A stretch of DNA of 9,057 nt from Anaerolineaceae bacterium UBA6133 (GTDB lineage Bacteria; Chloroflexota; Anaerolineae; Anaerolineales; Anaerolineaceae): contig DIVL01000013.1 of assembly GCA_002435825.1 (NCBI GenBank), positions 1 through 9,057 on the forward strand, given 5' to 3'. Within the stretch, counting starts at the first letter, position 1. Every line of letters starts with the position of its first letter. Below, one piece after another: positions 1 to 6,341 of the stretch. Position numbers and translations under genes: made by a program. A model generated the notes under the pieces. That model did not search any database. It was not told the origin of the DNA and was given only the letters and a program-made list of their open reading frames with translations.

Positions 1-37
1 CAACTTGCTTTTGGGTCAGCCTCTGAAGGACACTCAT
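1..37 (-). CDS. Possible start of a further minus-strand gene (partial)
   Basis: An ATG at 35-37 (minus) opens a frame that reads MSVLQRLTQKQV and runs off the window edge. It starts 32 bp after the stop of the helicase-loader gene, on the same strand, so it may be the next gene of the replication operon. No clear Shine-Dalgarno sequence precedes it; the upstream minus-strand bases are ACAAAGACCT. Twelve residues are too few to assign a family. It could equally be a chance open frame. Confidence 0.35.
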   Translation of the reverse strand, partial: MSVLQRLTQKQV

Positions 38-69
38 AGGTCTTTGTTTTGAGAAATTGCCGGAGTGAG

Positions 70-1473
70 TTAGCCCTCACCAGTAAAGGTCGGGGCGGAC
101 ATCAGGACCAGTTTGCAAAGCCGTTTATCGGACATGCGGCTGAAGAGCCTTTGATCCAGCCTGGAAGGCTCGCTGGCTGTCGTCATGACGGTTGGCAGCT
201 CGGCGTTATAGCGATGGTTGATCAGCTGGTAGAGCTTCTCCCGCGCCCAGGGAGTAGCTGATTCCGTGCCGATGTCGTCCAGGATAAGCAGGCGGGTTGA
301 GCGTATCTCGTAGAAGCGGCGGTCGAGGGTGGTGCTGCTGTTAGGCGAAAACGCTGCCCTCAGGTAGTCGAGCAGGTCTGGCACGCCAACGAACAGGGGC
401 GGATAACCGAGACCAGCCTGGTAATTGCCGATCGCGGCAGCCAGGTGGGTCTTGCCGCAGCCATAGGGACCGTAAAAAACCAGCCAGCCCTGGGGGGAAT
501 CGGCGAATTTTTTAGCGATTTCAAAAGCTTCTCGCAACGATTGGGTGTCGTCTGGCTCGAGGCGTTCGTTCTTGCGGAAGCTGAAGGAGCCAAAGGTCTG
601 CTTTGAGTGGTGATTCAGGCTCGAGAGTTCCGGGTGACCAATGTCATCGGCAGGGTTGCGAAAGTCCGGTGCCAATATCTCTACGTGAGTGACCAGGTCT
701 GGATCCTGCAGGCGCGAACGAATGCGCGGTTCAAAGTCTGTCAGCGCTTGATTGCTGGTGATCACGGTTGGCAGCTTGTTGATGTAGCGGTGATTGATGA
801 TCTGGAACAACTTTTCCTGCGCCCACTGGGTGGTGTTTTGCGTGCCAAAATCATCCATGATCAGCAGGGGAATGGTACGGATTTGGGTGATGCGCTCTTC
901 AAAGCTGGCATCCGAGGTGTTGCTGTAAGAGAAACGCAGCCAATCCAGCAAGTCCGGCACGGTCAGGAAGAGCGTGCTGATGCCCATCCCGACTGCCTGG
1001 TTGGCGATAGCTGCCGCGAGATGCGTTTTACCTGAGCCGTAGCTGCCAGAGAGCAGCAGCCAGCCGGTCAGCGAGCCAGCAAAATTCTGGGCAGAGTTAT
1101 AGGCTTGTTCCAGCGAGTCTGCCTGGAAGGAGCCCAAGCCCACCCGCCCTCGGGAATTAAAGCTGGCAAAGGTCAGCCCGCTGAGCGCGCTGAGGTTGCT
1201 GAGGGAGAAGAGTTGTTCGCGCTGAGAGGCTGTGACTTCGGCAAGCCGGCAGGTGCAAATCTCCATCTTGCCAAAATCGGGGTCATCAATGGAAACATCC
1301 CGCCCCACAAAACCAAGCCCACAGCAGCGGGGGCAGTTGGGATCGCCGAGGTCGATGCCTGGTCGCCGTCCTGCGGTTGACTCAGGGTTTTCGGCTTCCT
1401 TGCTGTTTCTGTTGGCGATAAAGTTCTCGAAATCTTTCAAGCGCGCTTTGAGTGGTTCCATGGGTAGAGTCAC
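70..1473 (-). CDS. DnaC/DnaI-like helicase loader with two tandem AAA+ ATPase modules
   Basis: This 467-residue protein is probably a helicase loader, which would use ATP to place DnaB on DNA. An N-terminal zinc-finger-like segment has Cys47, Cys50, Cys51, Cys73 and Cys75. Two ATPase modules follow. Module 1 (about 104-270) has Walker A GSYGSGKT (143-150), Walker B LLIMDD (203-208), sensor-1 region PTVITSN (235-241) and arginines 250, 252 and 254. Module 2 (about 295-463) has Walker A GPYGCGKT (335-342), Walker B LLILDD (395-400) and PTVMTTA (427-433). The modules resemble each other closely, for example in VPDLLD, EKL.Q.INHRY and LPTV. Ordinary DnaC, DnaI and IstB proteins carry one such module, at roughly 250-310 residues. 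The start is GTG at 1473, with AGGA eight bases upstream; ATG at 1461 is an alternative. Either start overlaps the 3' end of the DnaD-domain gene. A transposon IstB role is unlikely because no transposase is adjacent. Confidence 0.88.
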   Translation of the reverse strand: MTLPMEPLKARLKDFENFIANRNSKEAENPESTAGRRPGIDLGDPNCPRCCGLGFVGRDVSIDDPDFGKMEICTCRLAEVTASQREQLFSLSNLSALSGLTFASFNSRGRVGLGSFQADSLEQAYNSAQNFAGSLTGWLLLSGSYGSGKTHLAAAIANQAVGMGISTLFLTVPDLLDWLRFSYSNTSDASFEERITQIRTIPLLIMDDFGTQNTTQWAQEKLFQIINHRYINKLPTVITSNQALTDFEPRIRSRLQDPDLVTHVEILAPDFRNPADDIGHPELSSLNHHSKQTFGSFSFRKNERLEPDDTQSLREAFEIAKKFADSPQGWLVFYGPYGCGKTHLAAAIGNYQAGLGYPPLFVGVPDLLDYLRAAFSPNSSTTLDRRFYEIRSTRLLILDDIGTESATPWAREKLYQLINHRYNAELPTVMTTASEPSRLDQRLFSRMSDKRLCKLVLMSAPTFTGEG

Positions 1474-2068
1474 GTCCTTTTTCCTGCCAGGCTTTTAGAA
1501 TTGCCTGGACATACTTCCAATTCCTGATGTTGCGGCTGACCGCTTCGTGCATCGCTTCAAGCAGCCAAGTTTCAGGGTAGGTCTCCGCGTCTGCCTTCAA
1601 TATTTCGGCTACCATTGGCGTCAGTGGACCGATATTTTGCTCGTAAAGGGAAAAAATATTCGGCTTGTCTGGATCTGGCAGAGGATTGGCAGCCTGAATC
1701 TCAGCCAAAGACAAATTGCCTTCCCGCAATTCCTCAAAACGGCGGCTCCCTTCGGGTGTCGCTGGGAAGAGCAAGACAGGTGCTTGCGCGTCTTCGGTGG
1801 TTTGAGGGTAGGCGAGCAGCAGCCCTTCTTCGAGTAATTCAGCCAGGGCTTTCTGCCAGCGGGTTTCTTCAGCAGTGGGCATATGGTCGAGCAGAACATA
1901 AAGCTCCACCACGTCTGATGCAACTTCTTGCCGGCTGAGCAATTCGAAGTAGCCCAGCAAAAGCAGGATGGCATCGCTTTCAAGCCCATTGCAGCGGGCA
2001 ATGAGGTCTGCCGGTAGTTTGATGCTCTGAAAATTCCCTGAAAGTTCGTTACCCAATAGCTGCTCCAC
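1382..2068 (-). CDS. DnaD-domain replication-initiation protein
   Basis: This 228-residue protein carries the DnaD/DnaB_2-type domain at about 137-198. The clearest signature is NIRNWKYVQAILKAWQEKG (180-198), preceded by NIFSLYEQNIGPLTP (137-151). In Firmicutes, proteins with this domain act with the loader DnaI to bring the replicative helicase to origins or stalled forks. The N-terminal 120 residues look like a helical winged-helix-type region, but I cannot assign them firmly. The basic, Gln/Arg-rich tail (about 205-228) could touch DNA. The start is GTG at 2068, 8 bp after the dnaB stop, with only a weak SD (TTGAG). Its last 92 bp overlap the start of the loader gene in another frame, which suggests translational coupling. 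Its place between helicase and loader supports a primosome role. Confidence 0.85.
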   Translation of the reverse strand: MEQLLGNELSGNFQSIKLPADLIARCNGLESDAILLLLGYFELLSRQEVASDVVELYVLLDHMPTAEETRWQKALAELLEEGLLLAYPQTTEDAQAPVLLFPATPEGSRRFEELREGNLSLAEIQAANPLPDPDKPNIFSLYEQNIGPLTPMVAEILKADAETYPETWLLEAMHEAVSRNIRNWKYVQAILKAWQEKGRDSTHGTTQSALERFRELYRQQKQQGSRKP

Positions 2069-2076
2069 TGCTCAAA

Positions 2077-3435
2077 TTAATCCACATAGGCTTTGTCGCG
2101 GAACATCGCGAGTTTCTCAATGAAAACGAGATCAATACCGCTGTTGGTTGGACCGTTGCGGTGTTTGGAGACGATCAGTTTTGCCAGGTTATGGAGGGGG
2201 CTTTCTTCTTTCATTTGTTCAGGTCGGTTGATGAACATCACAATGTCGGCATCCTGCTCCAGCGAACCGGATTCGCGCAGGTCGGAAAGCACGGGGGTCT
2301 TATCCTGTCGCTGCTCCACCGCGCGGGAAAGCTGCGCCGCAGCCATCACCGGCACGTTGAGGTCGCGCGCCAGCACCTTGAGATAACGCGAAATGTATGA
2401 AACTTCCTGCACGCGGTTCTCGGTGCGTGTGTCTCCCGACATCAGCTGGAGGTAGTCAACTATCACCAGGTCCAAACCGATCTCCATCTGCATGCGGCGG
2501 CACTTGGTGCGCATCTGAAGGGGAGTGATAGCGGGGGTGTCATCGACATAGATGCGCGATTCGGAAAGCACACCCAACGCGTGCACTACCTCCTGGGCTT
2601 CAGCGTCGCTCAGTTTGGCAGAACGCAGCTTTTGGGAGTCAATGCTGGTTTCCTGTGCAATCATGCGCTGGATGAGCTGCTCTGAGGACATTTCGAGGGT
2701 AAAGAAGGCAACATTGCGCTTCAGTGCCAGACCAACATGTTTGGCGATGCCGATCAGGAAGCCGGTCTTACCCATACCCGGGCGACCCGCGACGATGATG
2801 AGGTCAGAGCGTTGCAGACCGTCGAGAGCTTTATCAACCGCTTTCAATCCGGTTTCAAGCCCAGTCACCCCGCCGGGAATGCTGGCGTTGAGCAAAAGGC
2901 GTTCAAGGTATTCATCCGCGGCGTCCGAAATCGGTACCAGGTCGCGTTTATAGCGTTCCTGGCTGACCCCAAAAATGGCTTTCTCGGCATCAGAGATGAC
3001 GTTGTCGACCAGCGTGTCTTTGCGATAAGCGAGCTTGGCGATGTCGTTGGCGGCAGTTAGCAAGCGTCGGCGGACGGCAAGGGCGCTGATGTTGCGGGCG
3101 TACGATTCGGCATGCTGTGAGGACGGAACGCGATTGGTGAGGGAGATCAGGTAATCCAACCCACCGACGTCTTCAAGATGCCCTCCGGTTTCGAGGGCTT
3201 CCTTAACAGTCAGGACATCAAAATAACTGTCGGACTTGAACAGCTCGATGAAGGCTTCCCAGATCCAGCGGTTGCGGTGGAGGTAGAAATCCTCAGCGTT
3301 TACCAGCGGCGCGGCGTCCACATAGGCGTCAGGCGTGATGAGCACTGCGCCAATGAGAGCTTCCTCCATATCGCGGTCAAAAAGTTGATTTGCTTCGGAG
3401 CCCTGGTTTATGTTTTGCTCAAATTGATCACTCAC
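2077..3435 (-). CDS. dnaB: Replicative DNA helicase DnaB
   Basis: This is the hexameric 5'-3' helicase that unwinds DNA at the replication fork. The 452-residue length is normal for the family. The N-terminal domain (about 15-120) begins LFDRDMEEALIGAVL and carries the primase/loader-interacting helices. The RecA-like C-terminal domain has Walker A GRPGMGKT (217-224), a glutamate in FTLEMSSEQL (Glu248), Walker B LVIVDYLQLM (323-332, Asp327), the AAAQLSRAVEQR motif (365-376), the RESGSLEQDAD segment (387-397) and KHRNGPT (424-430), which supplies the arginine finger. No intein or insertion interrupts it. The start is GTG at 3435, with a GAGG Shine-Dalgarno (complement of 3443-3446) seven bases upstream. 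It lies 16 bp after the nuclease-family gene and 8 bp before the DnaD gene, so it is in the middle of the operon. Confidence 0.97.
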   Translation of the reverse strand: MSDQFEQNINQGSEANQLFDRDMEEALIGAVLITPDAYVDAAPLVNAEDFYLHRNRWIWEAFIELFKSDSYFDVLTVKEALETGGHLEDVGGLDYLISLTNRVPSSQHAESYARNISALAVRRRLLTAANDIAKLAYRKDTLVDNVISDAEKAIFGVSQERYKRDLVPISDAADEYLERLLLNASIPGGVTGLETGLKAVDKALDGLQRSDLIIVAGRPGMGKTGFLIGIAKHVGLALKRNVAFFTLEMSSEQLIQRMIAQETSIDSQKLRSAKLSDAEAQEVVHALGVLSESRIYVDDTPAITPLQMRTKCRRMQMEIGLDLVIVDYLQLMSGDTRTENRVQEVSYISRYLKVLARDLNVPVMAAAQLSRAVEQRQDKTPVLSDLRESGSLEQDADIVMFINRPEQMKEESPLHNLAKLIVSKHRNGPTNSGIDLVFIEKLAMFRDKAYVD

Positions 3436-3451
3436 AATGCTACCTCACTTG

Positions 3452-4006
3452 TTAAATGGGATCCTCATCCGAAGGGTCGCTGGGTTGGTCTTTGTCGGTG
3501 TTGTCTTTTCCGAGTTGCCCGAGAAAATCTTCAAAAATGTCGAGATCTGAGTCCAGATCCGAAGAATCTTGTTCATCTTGTGATTGGGGCAAAACATCTT
3601 CCGGACGAATGCCGACCGCGTCGAGGATGTCTTCATCGACGAAGACCGGAGCTTTGGCACGGATCGCAAGGGCGATCGCGTCTGACGGGCGGCTGTCGAT
3701 GATTTTCCGGACACCGTTTTGGTCAAGGATCAGGTTGGCATAGAAGGTGTCATTCTCGAGATTGGTGATTTCGCAGCTTTCCAGGCGGATGTCGAGCGCG
3801 TTCATGACGGAAATCAGAAGATCATGGGTGAGGGGGCGGGCAATTGCCACGCCCTGCAGTGCGATCGTAATAGAGTCAGTTTCAGGCACACCCATCCAGA
3901 TGGGAAGGTACCGTTCGGCATCCTTTTCCTTGAGAACAGTGATCCGGTCCTGATTAGTAAGGCTGACACGGATACTATCGATTACGCATTCGATCATTTT
4001 TCCCAT
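3452..4006 (-). CDS. Bifunctional nuclease family protein (DUF151)
   Basis: This 184-residue protein matches the DUF151 / bifunctional nuclease family by its order of motifs: an N-terminal IECVIDSIRVSL strand, RYLPIWMG (32-39), RPLTHDLL (57-64), FYANLIL (88-94) and DSRPSDAIALAIR (104-116). Some plant and bacterial members have reported DNase and RNase activity, but the physiological role in bacteria is not settled. The C-terminal third (about 143-184) is a highly acidic, Asp-rich, low-complexity tail outside the conserved fold. ATG at 4006 is used here; Met4 (ATG at 3997) would match the usual start of the family and cannot be excluded. It is the first gene of the replication operon, directly downstream of a good promoter. 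The function in DNA replication is inferred only from this position. Confidence 0.9.
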   Translation of the reverse strand: MGKMIECVIDSIRVSLTNQDRITVLKEKDAERYLPIWMGVPETDSITIALQGVAIARPLTHDLLISVMNALDIRLESCEITNLENDTFYANLILDQNGVRKIIDSRPSDAIALAIRAKAPVFVDEDILDAVGIRPEDVLPQSQDEQDSSDLDSDLDIFEDFLGQLGKDNTDKDQPSDPSDEDPI

Positions 4007-4039
4007 AATGCACCAAATTTCCTGTTTTGTCGGTTATGT

Positions 4040-4074
4040 CATATTGATTCTAACATGTAAGCCCAGCGAATCAA
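4040..4074 (-). promoter_or_regulatory. Predicted promoter of the DUF151-dnaB-dnaD-loader operon
   Basis: On the minus strand, TTGATT (complement of 4069-4074) is followed after 16 bp by TAGAAT (complement of 4047-4052). A TGT directly before the -10 box makes it an extended -10. Transcription would begin near 4040, about 34 bases before the ATG at 4006. The boxes match the sigma-70 consensus well (4/6 at -35, 5/6 at -10). No other strong promoter was noticed in the short gaps of the operon. Confidence 0.6.
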
Positions 4075-4105
4075 CTCAACTAGTCTTAAAAATTTCGAAG
4101 AAATA

Positions 4106-4130
4106 ATTACACTCAAAAAATGTGTGAAAT
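4106..4130. promoter_or_regulatory. Imperfect inverted repeat, possible operator in the divergent region
   Basis: ATTACAC (4106-4112) faces GTGTGAAAT (4122-4130), whose complement is ATTTCACAC, across an A-rich centre. It overlaps the probable -35 area of the plus-strand regulator promoter. Two related copies of AAATTTCGA also lie here, at 4090-4098 and, with one extra T, at 4127-4136. This arrangement could bind a regulator, perhaps the neighbouring winged-helix protein, but AT-rich sequence gives such matches by chance. Confidence 0.25.
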
Positions 4131-4151
4131 TTTCGAGCAATCGGCTATAAT
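4124..4151 (+). promoter_or_regulatory. Predicted promoter of the OmpR-type regulator gene
   Basis: A perfect -10 box TATAAT lies at 4146-4151. The best -35 candidate, GTGAAA (4124-4129), is 16 bp upstream and matches four of six consensus bases. Transcription would start near 4158, leaving an untranslated leader of about 75 bases. It is divergent from the replication-operon promoter, with about 70 bp between the two -35 and -10 sets, so one DNA-bound regulator could affect both. Confidence 0.6.
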
Positions 4152-4235
4152 AGAATTCCGAGGAAAGGCTGAGCATAGTTTTTCTTTGGAGATTGATACA
4201 GCGATTATTGATATTGAAAGAGGAAAGTATTGCGC

Positions 4236-4898
4236 ATGGCAGAATCACTGAAGGTGCTATTAATCGAGGGGAAACGGAAAATAGCCCGTCGTTTTGCCAG
4301 TGATCTTGAGAAAAAAGGGTATTCTCTGCAAGTAGAGAACAGCGGGAGTAAAGGACTCGACGCTTTGAAGCATTTCTCTCCGGATGTGGTTGTGATAAAC
4401 GCTGCCTCACTGCGCACAAACGGTCTCCGCCTGGTAAATTGGTTCCACAACAGCCTGCCATCCACACCCTTATGCCTCATTGTTTCAGAAGATGAACCCG
4501 TTGTGGAAACTGAGAACGTTAATTTCTTCTTGCGTCTGCCTTTTACAGTGCAAAAACTGGTCAACCGCTTGCGGACGCTTGAGAATAACAGTCGCAAAGG
4601 TCTGCTCGAAAGAGGCGACCTGGTATTAAACCCGGATAGTAGGATCGCCATCTACAAGAATAAGGAAGTTCGGCTAACACCGCGCCAATGTGATCTGCTG
4701 GGAAAAATGATGCAGAAACCTGGCGAGGTCTTGCGCCGGGAAGATTTGTTTAAGGCTGTGTGGGAGACCGATTACGTGGAAGACACACGTACTCTGGATG
4801 TTCACATTAGTTGGCTGCGCCAGGCTTTGGAGGACGATCCGCATCACCCTGAGCTGATAAAAACCATCCGCGGTAAAGGATACCTGCTGAAGATCTGA
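4236..4898 (+). CDS. OmpR/PhoB-type winged-helix regulator with a degenerate receiver domain
   Basis: This 220-residue DNA-binding regulator has an N-terminal receiver-like domain (about 5-115) and a C-terminal OmpR-type winged helix (about 125-220). The latter shows RLTPRQCDLL (146-155), GEVLRREDL (163-171), the recognition-helix region DVHISWLRQALED (188-200) and the wing TIRGKGYLL (210-218). The receiver lacks the residues needed for phosphorylation. The acidic pair after strand 1 is Glu11-Gly12 (LLIEGK), the phospho-acceptor position in PDVVVIN is Asn55 instead of Asp, and the Lys before the conserved Pro-Phe is Leu101. It should therefore work without aspartyl phosphorylation. No sensor kinase lies nearby. 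ATG at 4236 is chosen, with AGAGG at 4219-4223; TTG at 4230 is in frame, adds two residues and sits closer to that SD, so it may be the true start. The target genes are unknown. Confidence 0.9.
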   Translation: MAESLKVLLIEGKRKIARRFASDLEKKGYSLQVENSGSKGLDALKHFSPDVVVINAASLRTNGLRLVNWFHNSLPSTPLCLIVSEDEPVVETENVNFFLRLPFTVQKLVNRLRTLENNSRKGLLERGDLVLNPDSRIAIYKNKEVRLTPRQCDLLGKMMQKPGEVLRREDLFKAVWETDYVEDTRTLDVHISWLRQALEDDPHHPELIKTIRGKGYLLKI

Positions 4899-4960
4899 TC
4901 TTCCTGCTTACTTGATTTTCCGTTTAAACTCATTTTTTGCTTGACTTTTTCGCAAATAAC

Positions 4961-5232
4961 AAACCCGTAAACTGGAGTAGGGCGAGCTTGAGGGCACTGT
5001 GGACGATGTGATGCACGAACGTTTCGTGCCCTCAATCCGCCGCCGGTGTTCTGTGTAGCAAGGCTCGTTTATTGAAGATGATCGATGGCGTGACGGCGGA
5101 TTGGAAGTACATCAAGATCGCTGCATAAAAATGTGTGCAGTAACTTCCAATACCCTGCTTCGCGGGCACTTCGTCTCGCCCTACGAGTAAATGTTTTTTA
5201 TTCGTTATATCCTAAAGAATAAACCCGTAAAC
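4961..5232. repeat. 12-bp direct repeat flanking the palindromic element
   Basis: AAACCCGTAAAC occurs at 4961-4972 and again at 5221-5232. The right copy lies inside the 3' end of the membrane decarboxylase gene, where its complement encodes part of the C-terminal VYGFIL. The left copy is 4 bp outside the left inverted repeat of the element, but the right copy is 36 bp outside the right inverted repeat. It may be a target duplication, a duplicated gene end, or a coincidence. Confidence 0.5.
4977..5184. repeat. MITE-like palindromic intergenic element
   Basis: This 208-bp segment is bounded by the 10-bp inverted repeat GTAGGGCGAG (4977-4986) / CTCGCCCTAC (5175-5184). Inside are further perfect inverted pairs: TTGAGGGCAC (4988-4997) / GTGCCCTCAA (5026-5035), CAATCCGCCG (5033-5042) / CGGCGGATTG (5094-5103), and ATTGGAAGT (5100-5108) / ACTTCCAAT (5143-5151). 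It also holds the tight hairpin GCACGAA-CGT-TTCGTGC (5013-5029) and a small stem CCTGC/GCGGG (5154-5166). It has no substantial reading frame. Such nested symmetry fits a non-autonomous mobile repeat (MITE or REP-like). Lying between convergent genes, its hairpins could also end transcription from both sides. Confidence 0.6.
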
Positions 5233-6333
5233 CAGCGCAAGCAAAACGCCGCCGGCGATGACACTGCCAAGCTGACCAGCTGTGTTGGCGCCCATGGCAT
5301 GCATCAGGATGAAGTTGGTGGGGTCTTCCTCCAATGCCATCTTTGCGCTCAAACGCCCAGCCATCGGGAAAGCGGAAATGCCGCAGGCACCGATCAGAGG
5401 GTTGACCTTTCCGCGCGTGACGGCAGCCATCAGTTTGCCGAATAGCAAACCAGCCACCGTGTCGACTATGAACGCCAGCAGACCCAAAGCCAGGATCATG
5501 AGCGTGTCGAGGTTCAGAAAGCTCTGAGCGGTCATGGTGGAGCCAATTGCCAGCCCCAAAAAGAGGGTGGCGATGTTGATCAGCTCGTTTTGCGCCATCT
5601 TGCTCAGGCGCTCTACCACCAACGCTTCACGCAGCAGGTTGCCGAGCATCAGGGCAGCCATCAGTGGGGCTGCGTCCGGGGCAACCAGCGCCACAAGCAG
5701 GGTGACGATGATGGGAAAAAGCACAAGGGTCAGGCGTGATACCGGCTTTGGGGAGTATTCCATGCGGATCAGGCGTTCTTTGCGGCTGGTCATCAGCTTC
5801 ATGATCGGAGGCTGAATGATCGGGATCAGGCTCATGTAGGAATACGCAGCCACTGCGATCGGCGCAATGATGTTCGGCGCAAGGCGCTCACCAACAAAGA
5901 TCGCTGTAGGTCCGTCGATTGCTCCGATGGATCCAATCGCGGCTGCTTCATGCAGCGGAAAGCCTAAAACAATTGCCAGCAGAAGCGTGAAATAGATGCC
6001 AAATTGACCAGCCGCTCCCAGCAACACCAGGCTGGGCTGGCTGAGCAGCGGGCTGAAGTCGATCATGGCGCCAACGCCAATGAAAATTAGAAGCGGAAAT
6101 AGTTCTGTTTTTATACCGGCATCGTAGATGACCTTCATGAAGCCGAGCTCATTAGACATGCCGAGGTTTGCAATCAGACAGCCAAATCCAATCGGAAGCA
6201 GCAGAACGGGTTCATATTCCTTCCAGATGGCAAGGTAAATCAACACCAGGGCAACCAAAATCATGAGGGCGTTCAACCAGGTAAATTTGTCAAATCCCTT
6301 CGTGAGGTCAGAAATTAACTGGGTAAAGTCCAT
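5212..6333 (-). CDS. mmdB: Na+-pumping decarboxylase beta subunit (MmdB/OadB family)
   Basis: This is the integral membrane subunit that decarboxylates carboxybiotin and couples the reaction to Na+ export. The 373 residues contain many hydrophobic segments (for example 22-36, 42-58, 78-90, 101-124, 202-217, 272-299 and 355-372). Family signatures are SIGAIDGPTAIF (135-146, with the conserved Asp140), NPLIGACGISAFPMAGR (311-327) and MHAMGANTAGQLGSVIAGG (344-362). It is shorter than the roughly 430-residue OadB but near other short MmdB/GcdB forms, and no conserved block is missing. ATG at 6333 has the SD AGGAGC (complement of 6338-6343), which overlaps the stop of the biotin-carrier gene. It is the last gene of the operon and ends 28 bp from the palindromic element. 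Confidence 0.93.
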   Translation of the reverse strand: MDFTQLISDLTKGFDKFTWLNALMILVALVLIYLAIWKEYEPVLLLPIGFGCLIANLGMSNELGFMKVIYDAGIKTELFPLLIFIGVGAMIDFSPLLSQPSLVLLGAAGQFGIYFTLLLAIVLGFPLHEAAAIGSIGAIDGPTAIFVGERLAPNIIAPIAVAAYSYMSLIPIIQPPIMKLMTSRKERLIRMEYSPKPVSRLTLVLFPIIVTLLVALVAPDAAPLMAALMLGNLLREALVVERLSKMAQNELINIATLFLGLAIGSTMTAQSFLNLDTLMILALGLLAFIVDTVAGLLFGKLMAAVTRGKVNPLIGACGISAFPMAGRLSAKMALEEDPTNFILMHAMGANTAGQLGSVIAGGVLLALVYGFIL

Positions 6334-6341
6334 GCCTGCTC

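Noticed and set aside
607..1035. 142-residue plus-strand reading frame inside the loader gene
   Set aside because: It lies entirely opposite the first ATPase module, which has clear motifs. It has no recognisable domain or SD and is a shadow of the real gene.
70..1473. IstB transposition helper protein
   Set aside because: IstB shares the ATPase fold, but there is no istA transposase or terminal inverted repeat, and the neighbours are DnaB and DnaD.
4039..4651. Minus-strand frames of 142 and 148 residues opposite the regulator and its promoter
   Set aside because: They cover a strong plus-strand regulator gene and its perfect -10 box. Their products look like random Ser/Arg-rich translations.
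4889..4903. Palindrome GAAGATCTGATCTTC at the stop of the regulator gene, as an intrinsic terminator
   Set aside because: The usable stem is only five A/T-rich pairs and no T-run follows. The palindromic element further downstream is a better candidate for ending transcription.
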